This document shows, one piece after another, positions 1 through 6,529 of a stretch of DNA of 9,830 nt. Origin of the DNA: JAFDVL01 sp043736395. Its GTDB lineage: Bacteria > Acidobacteriota > Blastocatellia > RBC074. Under the pieces are notes generated by a model. That model was not told the DNA's origin. It saw nothing but the letters and a program-made list of their open reading frames with translations, and did not search any database. The stretch spans positions 1-9,830 of the forward strand of contig JAYTCQ010000018.1 of the NCBI GenBank assembly GCA_043736395.1, given 5' to 3'. Both the position numbers and the translations under genes were made by a program. How positions within the stretch are numbered: the first letter of the stretch is position 1; each line of letters opens with the position of its first letter.

Positions 1-1
1 G

Positions 2-1504
2 TCTTACTCTTTTCTGGCTTCTAGGTGTTGCACTTACTTCTTGAATTCAAGAAAGTTAACTTTGAATTTAGGATTGCGTTATGAATTCGCTACGCCGCAG
101 TGGGAAAAAGATAATTTGCTCGCGAATTTTGATCCAACCACAGCGACGTTGATTCGTGCGACGAACGGATCAATTTACAACCGAACGCTGGTGAACCCTG
201 ACAAAAATAATTTTGCACCGCGCTTTGGATTTGCGTGGAATGCGCTGGATAAAACGGTCGTGCGCGGCGGTTATGGAATCAGCTACGTTCTTTTCAATCG
301 GTTGGGTGGAGAGAATCTGCTTTCTTACAACGGCCCGAATATTGTTAGTAATAGCATCACGCAACAAACGTCGCAAGCACTGTGCACTGGCAATAATTTC
401 CTCGGCTGTTTCCGTCCGACAGAGTTGGGTTATCCAAACGATTTCGTTTCGCCAGCACGGTTTAATCCGTTGACGGCACGCGTGAATTTCACGCCGAAAG
501 ATACGCGCAACGGATATGTACAAAGTTGGCATTTCAGCATGCAGCGCGAATTACCTTCGAAATGGCTAGTAGATGTGGCATACGTCGGCAACCACAGTAC
601 GAAATTAATTGTGCTGGGCGATTACAATCAGGCGCGTCCGAATACGACGAGTGACCCTGCCGCAGGAACGCCTTTACAAGCGCGTCGTCCGTTTGCGAAT
701 TATTCGTTTGTTCAGGCTTCGATGAATGGTGGCTGGACGAATTACAACTCGCTGCAAATGAAGCTGGAACGAAGATTTTCCGGTGGATTATATTTCCTGA
801 ATTCTTTCACTTTCTCAAAAGCAATGGATAACGCCGCTGGACACTTAGAAGCCAACTTTGGTGATAATTCGCGCGGAAACCTGCGGAATTTGCTGAATGA
901 CAAAGGTCGCTCAAACTACGATCAACCGTTCAATAACACGACGAGCATTGTCTACGATTTACCGTTCGGCAAAGGTCGTCGTTTTCTTTCAGCTGACAAC
1001 GCCGCTGTCGAATACATTCTCGGTGGATGGCGTATGACGTTGATTAATACGATGAATAGCGGCTTGCCAGTGAATTTAACGTATGGTCCAGCGGCAGCTT
1101 TTGTGGTTGGTTCGTCGCTCACGTATCGCCCAAATTTGACGGGACAACCGCTGTATAACGACAAGAATGATCCGAACAATTATTTGAATCCGTTAGCGGC
1201 GGCAGTCCCGACTGATCGCAGTCAGCCGTTTGGAACCGCCGGAAGAAATATCGTACGCGGACCAAGTTTTTATCAGGCAGATTTAGGATTGCACAAAGCA
1301 TTTCCGCTGTGGAAGGAAAGTACCAAAATGGAATTCCGCATGGAGGCGTTCAATCTTTTCAACCGGACAAATTTCCTAACGCCGGATAGTAACGCATCGA
1401 ATATTCGATTCGATGCTAATGGAAATTACACTGGAAATTATGGAAAGATCACGGGAACTTTCGCCGCGCGGCAGATTCAGTTTGCATTGAAGTTAATTTT
1501 TTAG
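2..1504 (+). CDS. TonB-dependent receptor, Oar-like beta-barrel, 5'-partial
   Basis: This is the C-terminal membrane barrel of an outer-membrane receptor of the kind that has an N-terminal carboxypeptidase-regulatory-like domain, abundant in Acidobacteriota. Such proteins are thought to take up large or complex substrates with TonB energy; the substrate cannot be read here. The visible signature begins at LTLNLGLRYEF, followed by NNFAPRFGFAW, VRGGYGISY, QSWHFSMQREL, VDVAYVGNHSTKL, YNSLQMKLERRF, FTFSKAMDN, GGWRMTLINTMNSGLPVN and FRMEAFNLFNRTNF. It ends FALKLIF, with the terminal aromatic residue typical of outer-membrane barrels. About 480 residues are present, whereas the family usually has about 1,000 or more, so the plug and N-terminal domains are missing. 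The frame stays open to base 2. The TTG at 41 is not a credible start. Residues encoded before base 41 do not resemble the usual QDDWK-type strand that precedes LTLNLG (see findings). Confidence 0.88.
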   Translation, partial: SYSFLASRCCTYFLNSRKLTLNLGLRYEFATPQWEKDNLLANFDPTTATLIRATNGSIYNRTLVNPDKNNFAPRFGFAWNALDKTVVRGGYGISYVLFNRLGGENLLSYNGPNIVSNSITQQTSQALCTGNNFLGCFRPTELGYPNDFVSPARFNPLTARVNFTPKDTRNGYVQSWHFSMQRELPSKWLVDVAYVGNHSTKLIVLGDYNQARPNTTSDPAAGTPLQARRPFANYSFVQASMNGGWTNYNSLQMKLERRFSGGLYFLNSFTFSKAMDNAAGHLEANFGDNSRGNLRNLLNDKGRSNYDQPFNNTTSIVYDLPFGKGRRFLSADNAAVEYILGGWRMTLINTMNSGLPVNLTYGPAAAFVVGSSLTYRPNLTGQPLYNDKNDPNNYLNPLAAAVPTDRSQPFGTAGRNIVRGPSFYQADLGLHKAFPLWKESTKMEFRMEAFNLFNRTNFLTPDSNASNIRFDANGNYTGNYGKITGTFAARQIQFALKLIF

Positions 1505-1510
1505 GTTGGA

Positions 1511-1617
1511 AAGATTCTCAAGTGGACACAATTAAAATCCAGTGACAGAAGAAACTGGAGGCCGAATCCCAGCTTCTTCTAATTACTGGAAACCAATTGT
1601 GTCCACTTCAAAATCTT
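1511..1617. repeat. Long imperfect inverted repeat between convergent genes
   Basis: The arms at 1511-1533 and 1595-1617 match at 21 of 23 positions, including a perfect 14-bp core, AAGTGGACACAATT. Nested inside are CCAGT/ACTGG (1539-1543 with 1585-1589), AGAAGAA/TTCTTCT (1547-1553 with 1574-1580) and CTGG/CCAG (1555-1558 with 1569-1572). The whole 107 bp can therefore fold into one long interrupted hairpin with a loop at about 1559-1568. It lies 7 bases after the receptor stop and 60 bases from the stop of the facing gene, so it could end transcription from both sides. There is no clean T-run. The AGTGGACAC core recalls ends of some IS3-family elements, so a MITE-like remnant is the alternative; I see no clear target-site duplication. 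Confidence 0.6.
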
Positions 1618-1676
1618 CACAAGGTCTTCTTTACACCTTTTAATTTTCTGATCAAGCGGCTGTAAAATCTGAATTT

Positions 1677-1979
1677 TCAGCCTTTCTTTTTTACCTGCAT
1701 TTCATTTTTATTTGAAAAATTCTGAGTTCGCTTCACCATTTCTGAACGAAGCTCGTGTTCACGGGTGATGGCATTACTCATGAGGATTTCGTACTGTGTG
1801 ATCCGGCGCTGCGCTTTGGCTAACTCCAGACGCAACGCTTGAATCTCAGCATGGAGTTTTGCATTGTCTTCGCTCTTTTGATGTTGAGACAACGTCAACG
1901 CAGGTTCGAATTTAATGATTTTGTGAGAAATAATCGTAGGGGAATTATCTTCATTTATTAATAGTCTCGGTTTAAACAT
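1677..1979 (-). CDS. Small hypothetical coiled-coil protein (100 aa)
   Basis: I do not recognise the family. The protein is 100 residues, charged, and has no signal peptide, membrane segment or cysteine. Residues about 33-78 (from SQHQKSEDNAKLHAEIQ to REHELRSEMVKR) show a heptad-like spacing of Leu, Ile and Met among Glu, Lys, Arg and Gln, which fits a single coiled-coil helix able to dimerise. The tail (NKNEMQVKKKG) is strongly basic. The ATG at 1979 is preceded, 5 bases away, by AGAGAGGT, a good Shine-Dalgarno match, which supports both the start and the reality of the gene. It stands alone: the nearest minus-strand gene upstream ends at 2369, almost 400 bases away and beyond several hairpins, so it probably has its own promoter. 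A cytoplasmic scaffold or adaptor role is possible but nothing in the sequence proves it. Confidence 0.6.
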   Translation of the reverse strand: MFKPRLLINEDNSPTIISHKIIKFEPALTLSQHQKSEDNAKLHAEIQALRLELAKAQRRITQYEILMSNAITREHELRSEMVKRTQNFSNKNEMQVKKKG

Positions 1980-2051
1980 GAGAACCTCTCTTGAATATTC
2001 AGACAGTTAAAAACCAATGGCATTAAGCTAAAAAATGAGGGGAAGATATTT

Positions 2052-2089
2052 TTTCTATTAGCCCAGCTATTTATGGCTGGGGATAGAAA
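2052..2089. repeat. Two-part hairpin, first half of a tandem hairpin module
   Basis: An outer stem TTTCTAT/ATAGAAA (2052-2058 with 2083-2089) encloses an inner stem CCCAGC/GCTGGG (2062-2067 with 2076-2081), with a short asymmetric bulge between them. It lies 16 bases before the terminator at 2106-2127, and the two look like one unit. It is non-coding and could be a dispersed palindromic (REP-like) element. Only one copy is present in this window, so its repetitive nature is untested. Confidence 0.5.
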
Positions 2090-2105
2090 TGATTAAAATA
2101 TTTCA

Positions 2106-2127
2106 GGGCGCTTCAGCGTCCTTTTTT
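2106..2127 (+). terminator. Intrinsic terminator on the plus strand
   Basis: The stem GGGCGC/GCGTCC (2106-2111 with 2116-2121, one G-T pair) closes a TTCA tetraloop and is followed directly by six T (2122-2127). This is a classic rho-independent terminator for plus-strand transcription. No plus-strand gene ends nearby: the receptor stops 600 bases upstream. It may catch read-through, end an unseen small RNA, guard the minus-strand genes to the right, or belong to a dispersed hairpin element. Confidence 0.6.
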
Positions 2128-2206
2128 CCTGGCTTAACCCCTTGCAGACCCGATCAATCAGGCTACGAAGTTAATGGTCACGCTTCCTTAATTTCTTTTG
2201 TTTTAA

Positions 2207-2250
2207 TTTAGTAAATTTTCTACTCAATTAATAATCAGAATTTTACTAAA
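2207..2250. repeat. AT-rich inverted repeat
   Basis: The arms TTTAGTAAATTTTCT (2207-2221) and AGAATTTTACTAAA (2237-2250) are complementary apart from one gap. The spacer is 15 bases of AT-rich sequence. There is no flanking T-run on either strand, so it is not a standard terminator; a protein-binding dyad is possible. It lies about 230 bases upstream of the small coiled-coil gene. Confidence 0.35.
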
Positions 2251-2289
2251 ACATCACGCATCAGGCCTTTTGCAGATGTATGAGACCTA

Positions 2290-2327
2290 GTATCAGTAGC
2301 CCGCGCGTCAGCAAGGGCTACTGATAC
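2290..2327. repeat. Perfect 13-bp stem-loop, REP-like
   Basis: GTATCAGTAGCCC (2290-2302) and GGGCTACTGATAC (2315-2327) pair perfectly around a 12-base GC-rich loop (2303-2314). It sits 42 bases beyond the stop of the anti-sigma-like gene. There is no T-run, so it would act as an mRNA 3'-end protector, a rho-dependent stop, or a dispersed palindromic element. The rest of 1980-2368 shows no coding sequence. Confidence 0.55.
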
Positions 2328-2368
2328 GGCGCACGCAACTGAACCGCTATAAATCGTTTTCGTGTTTT

Positions 2369-3283
2369 TTACTGCGCTGATTTTTGGATTTTGAAACGGT
2401 ATTCTTGAAGCGGAACCGTGTTATTAAGTTTGATGACATAACTGGCATTTGTCAGCGAAACCGCTGGCAAATTAAGTGTGACGAGAGGAGTGGATTTTTG
2501 ATAGGTTAATGGCAATGAATCCCAAATTTTGACGTTCTCTCCCTCATCCGTCTGAAGCACAGCTTGCAATTTTTCCGGCAACTCAGAGTTAAGCTCAAGC
2601 TGTAACCGGACAGTCGTTACATTGGCTGCAATGGGAAGCATTGGCGCCATTTCCTGACCTCTCATAATTTCCGTTGTTAACAGAAAAGAAGCAATCACAG
2701 GCGCAGGATGATTCTTGTTGGATGGAGGCACTATTTTGGGCACAGCCTGAGGAATTGAAGTCTTGGGAACAATTACATGTGAATTATCAGGGACAAGCAC
2801 TTCCGGTAAAGGCGAAGGCGCTTCCTGAGGGATTGCTTCACGATTGGCCACCTGATTTTCCTTTGGTTTGAGGATATACCAAATGGCTCCCACCATCAGA
2901 CTGATTATTAAGACTGCCATACCTGCAACAGGAAAATTCAACTCAGCCCACCATTGCGACAAAGACCAACGGAGAGGGATAGTTATTCGCTGGTTACTTT
3001 GATTCGCAATAGTTTTTGGGAAGATTCCAAGTGTTTGTAGTAAAGCACGATCTGTTTCGACTTTTTCACGAATCGCGGGTAATTGAATGAGGCGTTGCTC
3101 AAATTTCAACTGGTCTGAATGCGATAATTTTTTGGTTAAATACTCATCAATCAAATCATTTGAATCTCCCCAAAATGCTGTCAACGCTTCAGGGTTAGCG
3201 AAATATTCTTCTTCAAGCTTCAGTTGTTCAGATTCAGGAAGTTGGCCTAAAAAGTACTCTTTAATTTGATTGGAATTTGCCAT
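2369..3283 (-). CDS. Zinc-less membrane anti-sigma-like protein
   Basis: This is a single-pass inner-membrane protein, 304 residues from the ATG at 3283. The cytoplasmic N-terminus carries two tandem copies, 38 residues apart, of a helical motif: IKEYFLGQLPESEQLKLEEE (from residue 7) and IDEYLTKKLSHSDQLKFEQR (from residue 45). The layout resembles anti-sigma zinc-finger domains but no His or Cys ligands are present. A membrane helix (about 118-138, PVAGMAVLIISLMVGAIWYI) follows, then a Pro-rich linker (about 140-195), then a beta-rich extracytoplasmic domain (about 196-304, including TVRLQLEL and SYVIKLNN). The gene lies directly after an ECF sigma gene, so binding and holding that sigma factor is the likely role (inference). 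I prefer the ATG at 3283 over the in-frame GTG at 3316, because the GTG lies inside a terminator stem. Neither has a clear Shine-Dalgarno sequence. Confidence 0.78.
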   Translation of the reverse strand: MANSNQIKEYFLGQLPESEQLKLEEEYFANPEALTAFWGDSNDLIDEYLTKKLSHSDQLKFEQRLIQLPAIREKVETDRALLQTLGIFPKTIANQSNQRITIPLRWSLSQWWAELNFPVAGMAVLIISLMVGAIWYILKPKENQVANREAIPQEAPSPLPEVLVPDNSHVIVPKTSIPQAVPKIVPPSNKNHPAPVIASFLLTTEIMRGQEMAPMLPIAANVTTVRLQLELNSELPEKLQAVLQTDEGENVKIWDSLPLTYQKSTPLVTLNLPAVSLTNASYVIKLNNTVPLQEYRFKIQKSAQ

Positions 3284-3298
3284 AGATAGTAAGTTTAG

Positions 3299-3341
3299 AA
3301 AAAATACCGACGACACTAACCCACACCAGATGCCGTCGGTA
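3299..3341 (-). terminator. Intrinsic terminator or attenuator between sigma and anti-sigma genes
   Basis: On the minus strand TACCGACG (3341-3334) pairs perfectly with CGTCGGTA (3312-3305), and the stem is followed at once by six T (3304-3299). It lies 62 bases after the sigma stop and ends 15 bases before the ATG of the anti-sigma-like gene. It should reduce read-through into that gene and may also affect access to its start. I see no promoter between it and the ATG. Confidence 0.7.
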
Positions 3342-3403
3342 TTAACGAACGGCTATGACTACAATTATAAATGCGAATCCTAAAAAAACATCCTATCCAT
3401 AAA

Positions 3404-4036
3404 TTACACTTTTTCACCATCAAGAGCTTTTCTGACGCAATTCGCCAACTTCCCACGCAATAAGGTGGTCTTATTTCTGAGGGTCTTCAGAGAAATTCCA
3501 TAGCGCTCCGCTAAGGCCTGACGATTTTCAATTTTGACGGCTCCGTTATCTTGATAATATTGAACCAGCAGTTCACGATCTTTAGCTGAAAAACCTTTTA
3601 GACAATTATTCAAATGTAATAATCTAAGATCGAAATTGTGTTGCTCCAACTGCTGTTCCAGAATTTCGTAAGGATTTAGCGAAGTACTTTTCTGGTCAAG
3701 AAAGGCCTCGTCAAGCGGCTGTAATTTAGTTTTTTTAGCAAGTGTTTCGTGCCAGATATTACGGGCAAATCCATAAAAATAACTGGACGGGTCCTGGGCA
3801 AAAATTTCAGCCCCATCATATAATCGGCTGGCAACCCGATTCACTGTTTCATCCGCTAAATCATCTGGATCAGAAGCGCCCCGAAAGGAAAAGAAGGTAA
3901 TAATCGCCTGACGAATATGTTCATATTTTTCAGCGGCGACTATTCGATCAGGAGCAAGTGCGAGAAGGAGTTTATCGAATTTTTCCTGTGTTAATTGACT
4001 ATGCCTTTTCGATTTAGGCAAAGAACCATCATCCAT
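3404..4036 (-). CDS. ECF-type RNA polymerase sigma-70 family sigma factor
   Basis: This cytoplasmic alternative sigma factor directs RNA polymerase to a specific promoter set. It is 210 residues, normal for an ECF factor. Region 2 (about residues 34-100) includes KYEHIRQAIITFF, DPDDLADETVNRVASRL and the GFARN motif at 89-93. A linker with LQPLDE follows. Region 4 (about 136-204) includes FSAKDRELLVQYY and a helix-turn-helix around ALAERYGISLKTLRNKTTLL. The LTQEKFDKLLLALAPDR-type N-terminal extension (residues 15-31) looks like a subgroup I associate with Acidobacteriota and relatives, where the gene sits by membrane anti-sigma-like and TPR-CHAT genes. The ATG at 4036 has a weak GGGAAG element about 8 bases upstream. 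It starts 102 bases after the CHAT stop, with a candidate promoter in the gap. Its partner is probably the downstream membrane protein. Base composition is far more AT-rich than the CHAT gene. Confidence 0.88.
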   Translation of the reverse strand: MDDGSLPKSKRHSQLTQEKFDKLLLALAPDRIVAAEKYEHIRQAIITFFSFRGASDPDDLADETVNRVASRLYDGAEIFAQDPSSYFYGFARNIWHETLAKKTKLQPLDEAFLDQKSTSLNPYEILEQQLEQHNFDLRLLHLNNCLKGFSAKDRELLVQYYQDNGAVKIENRQALAERYGISLKTLRNKTTLLRGKLANCVRKALDGEKV

Positions 4037-4105
4037 TGTTTGATCTTCCCGGCAGAGTTGAAGGTCAGAGTCATGATTCTGTTTCGGCTCGAACGAAATC
4101 TGTAC

Positions 4106-4134
4106 TCACAAGGTTTAGTAATTTAATTAGTCAA
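4106..4134 (-). promoter_or_regulatory. Candidate promoter for the sigma gene
   Basis: On the minus strand TTGACT (4134-4129) is followed after 17 bases by TTGTGA (4111-4106), about 70 bases before the sigma ATG. The -35 is good but the -10 is poor. The spacer contains the octamer CTAATTAA (4131-4124 on the minus strand), which recurs upstream of the TPR gene. This is weak evidence only. Confidence 0.25.
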
Positions 4135-4138
4135 ATTA

Positions 4139-6517
4139 TCACCACTCGCCTTGCAATGTAAATGCTGCCCAATAGTAGGGGGATTTCCATTTTTTATCAT
4201 TCCATAACTCAATTTGTGCGGCTCGCATGGCCGCCGCTGGAGCAAGTTTCTTTTCCCCTAACATACCCTGATAAAATCGCTTCATTAATTCCGCTGTCGC
4301 AGTGTCATTCACCTGCCACAAACTCGCCATCACACGCCGCGCTCCGGCGTACATAAAGCCGTGCGTCAACCCCATCAGTCCTTCGCCTTTGACTTCCTGA
4401 CCAAGTGCTGTGCGGCAACCGCTCAGTACAACCATTTCAACAGGTAATTTAAGGCGATACACATCCCGCGTAGTGAGCATGCCGGGTTGAGGCTTTCCGG
4501 CTTCATTTACCAGTGAAAATAACAAGCCTGACAATTCCGGCCGGACAGGATTCAGCAAACCGTGCGTGGCAAAATGAACATAGCGGTATTGCCCCAGTTC
4601 GCCGCTTTGCGCCAGTGTTTGATTGGCCGCAAAATCAAGCGCAGCCTTTTTTTCAGTGGCAGGAACAAGGGTGAGAATCGCCTCGGCCTCGGTACGACTG
4701 GCGGGTAGTCGTGGCAGGCTCCACTCATTCGCCCTTCCGTTAAAAGCTTGCAACACCCGATCTTGCTGATCGGAAAGCGCGACAGCCTGCGGCGGCAGAG
4801 CTGATTTTCCGCGCATCCGGTCATCAGTTGTGCTAAAGACGGGATCGGCGAGGACGGCCAGCGTCTTTGGCGCAGGAACACGACCCGAAAGTTCGCGCCG
4901 CAAGACCGCCAGCGTTGAGGCTGAAGGCAGCGTGAGAATTTCGTGATTCACAATCAAAGGATGAGCAGTGAAAGGTTTGCTTTTCATCCTTCCGCCTGCC
5001 TCGTCTACTACAGTCAACGCCGCAAACGGCACGTAATGCAAGGCACCATCAGGCACGATCAGCAATCGTTTGCCTTTCATTTCAGCGACCACAGGCGATA
5101 AAATCATACGGCTCAAAGCTTCAGCCGCTTGCATGGTTGCCCGATCTAACTGAGCCGTCCATCTCTGCTTTTCGACCAGGCTCGAAAAAACTGACGGCTG
5201 GTGCTGCCGACTCAACAATTCGTAAAAACGGCGCGCAGCATTTTGAATGTCTTCGCGTTTGGGCAGCGTAAAAACTTTCAGCGTTGTTGGCGTAACAGCA
5301 AAAAGGTAGCTGCGCTCTGTGCCAAGCGCGTATTCCAGCATGAGCGTATCGCGATCAAGCACTTGTTGTTGAATCTCGACCAGCTTGCGCGGCTGCGGTT
5401 GCGTGAGTGCCGCATAAGAAGGGCTTTCAGCACGAATGCGAGATTCGATTTCGCGTGACTCGGCGGTGAGCACCACGATTTCCGCTTTCAACAGCTTGGC
5501 TAGTTTGGCTTGTTCTGAATTGTTTTTGCTGGTGCTGAATTGTGAAAAGAGTTCGTTCTTGGACGCCAGGCGCTGCTGCAGCACTCGTTCACGATTCAGC
5601 AATTCGGTGTTGACGCCTTGCCGAATGTCAATGCGCGCTTCTGTCAGTAATTCCAGCAGCATGCGAGCGCGAGCGCGTTCGGCGGATTCCAGCGCCAACG
5701 CTACCAACTGGGAATCGCCTTCCCCCCGGTGACGCGCCATCAACGATTCCAGATAAATTTCGTAATAGCTTTGTTTGCCGCTGCGGTACTCAGCGCGTGC
5801 GCCTGGATTTGTCAGACTGCTGCGCGAATTTTCAATCAGACGGAGCGCGGCCTCAATTTGCATTTGCGCTTCGTTGTATTGCCCTCGGCGTAAAGCCAAC
5901 TGGGCGAGGTCGTGTTGGGCTTCGGCTTCGAGCAAGCGGTTTTGCGTAGTGCGGCTGAGCGTGAGCGATCGCTCAAGCAACTCTTTGGCCTTGTCCAATT
6001 CGCCCAACGCCTGATGAGCGCGGCTGGCTTGCAACACGAGAATCGTTTCATTGAGCGGCGCGTTGATTTTCTGGCTGATGGCCAACGATTCAGCGTAATG
6101 CACGAGTGCTTGTTGCGGATTATTTTGCACCGCAGATTCGACGCCGAGTTGCAGCAAGTCTGCCATCAAATCGAGCGGGATGTTGAGCTGGCGATGCAGC
6201 GCGAGCGCCTGTTGCAAAAGGTCGTGCGCTTCGGCGGCGTTGCCCCGGTCGCGTTCAATCGAACTAAGCGACCGCAGGCAGTTGGCGATTTTTCGCTGAT
6301 TGTTCGTGCCGCGATAAATTGCCAAAGCCTCTGTGACGGTGCCGAAGGCTTGCTCAAAATCGCGAAGCTCTTGGTGAATCTGGCTCAGGTGTTCGAGCGC
6401 CAGCGCCTCTTCGTCTTTTCGTCCCGCCGCACGCAACGCTGCGCGCGACTGGCTGGCCAATTCGAGCGCCTGTTGAAATTCGCCCCGACGCAATTGCAAA
6501 CGTGCCAGATCAATCAT
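4139..6517 (-). CDS. TPR-CHAT caspase-like protease, C-terminal part of a split gene
   Basis: CHAT (caspase HetF associated with TPRs) domains are Cys-His peptidases related to caspases and separases. In this 792-residue frame, residues 1-230 are TPR helices (EFQQALELA, DFEQAFGTVTEALAIY, QQALVHYAESLAI, ELDKAKELLERSLTL). Residues about 270-365 are a charged helical region, and about 390-790 form the CHAT region with LMLEYALG, LLIVPDGALHYVPFAAL, HFATHG and LSGCRTALG. The putative catalytic pair, His652 and Cys701, is intact, as is the ASLWQVND segment near the end. The frame has no secretion signal of its own. It is in the same frame as the upstream TPR protein, separated only by a TAA and three codons, and its ATG lacks a Shine-Dalgarno sequence. 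It is therefore best read as the C-terminal two thirds of one exported protein. If translated separately it would stay in the cytoplasm. Confidence 0.88.
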   Translation of the reverse strand: MIDLARLQLRRGEFQQALELASQSRAALRAAGRKDEEALALEHLSQIHQELRDFEQAFGTVTEALAIYRGTNNQRKIANCLRSLSSIERDRGNAAEAHDLLQQALALHRQLNIPLDLMADLLQLGVESAVQNNPQQALVHYAESLAISQKINAPLNETILVLQASRAHQALGELDKAKELLERSLTLSRTTQNRLLEAEAQHDLAQLALRRGQYNEAQMQIEAALRLIENSRSSLTNPGARAEYRSGKQSYYEIYLESLMARHRGEGDSQLVALALESAERARARMLLELLTEARIDIRQGVNTELLNRERVLQQRLASKNELFSQFSTSKNNSEQAKLAKLLKAEIVVLTAESREIESRIRAESPSYAALTQPQPRKLVEIQQQVLDRDTLMLEYALGTERSYLFAVTPTTLKVFTLPKREDIQNAARRFYELLSRQHQPSVFSSLVEKQRWTAQLDRATMQAAEALSRMILSPVVAEMKGKRLLIVPDGALHYVPFAALTVVDEAGGRMKSKPFTAHPLIVNHEILTLPSASTLAVLRRELSGRVPAPKTLAVLADPVFSTTDDRMRGKSALPPQAVALSDQQDRVLQAFNGRANEWSLPRLPASRTEAEAILTLVPATEKKAALDFAANQTLAQSGELGQYRYVHFATHGLLNPVRPELSGLLFSLVNEAGKPQPGMLTTRDVYRLKLPVEMVVLSGCRTALGQEVKGEGLMGLTHGFMYAGARRVMASLWQVNDTATAELMKRFYQGMLGEKKLAPAAAMRAAQIELWNDKKWKSPYYWAAFTLQGEW

Positions 6518-6529
6518 CGTGAGTGCTTA
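6515..6529 (-). other. In-frame TAA splitting the TPR-CHAT gene
   Basis: On the minus strand the codons read CTT TAA GCA CTC ACG ATG. The TAA (6529-6527) ends the TPR frame, and the same frame resumes and runs 792 codons from the ATG. Counting the stop as one residue keeps the TPR repeat length at exactly 32 between landmark leucines. The stop falls where the two preceding repeats have Glu (GDRTGE and GERLEE). A GAA-to-TAA change would explain it. Confidence 0.8.

Noticed and set aside
2674..2871. A 65-codon plus-strand open frame inside the anti-sigma-like gene
   Set aside because: It is the reverse-strand shadow of the Pro-rich linker and membrane segment; there is no family match or independent signal.
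3281..3316. GTG at 3316 as the start of the anti-sigma-like protein
   Set aside because: The GTG lies in the stem of the intrinsic terminator, and the first 11 residues do not fit the motif that begins just after the ATG at 3283.
1652..3724. The 14-mer TCAAGCGGCTGTAA occurs at 1652-1665 and 3711-3724
   Set aside because: The second copy encodes the family-typical LQPLD in the sigma gene and the first is intergenic with no flanking similarity. One such match in about 10 kb is near chance expectation.
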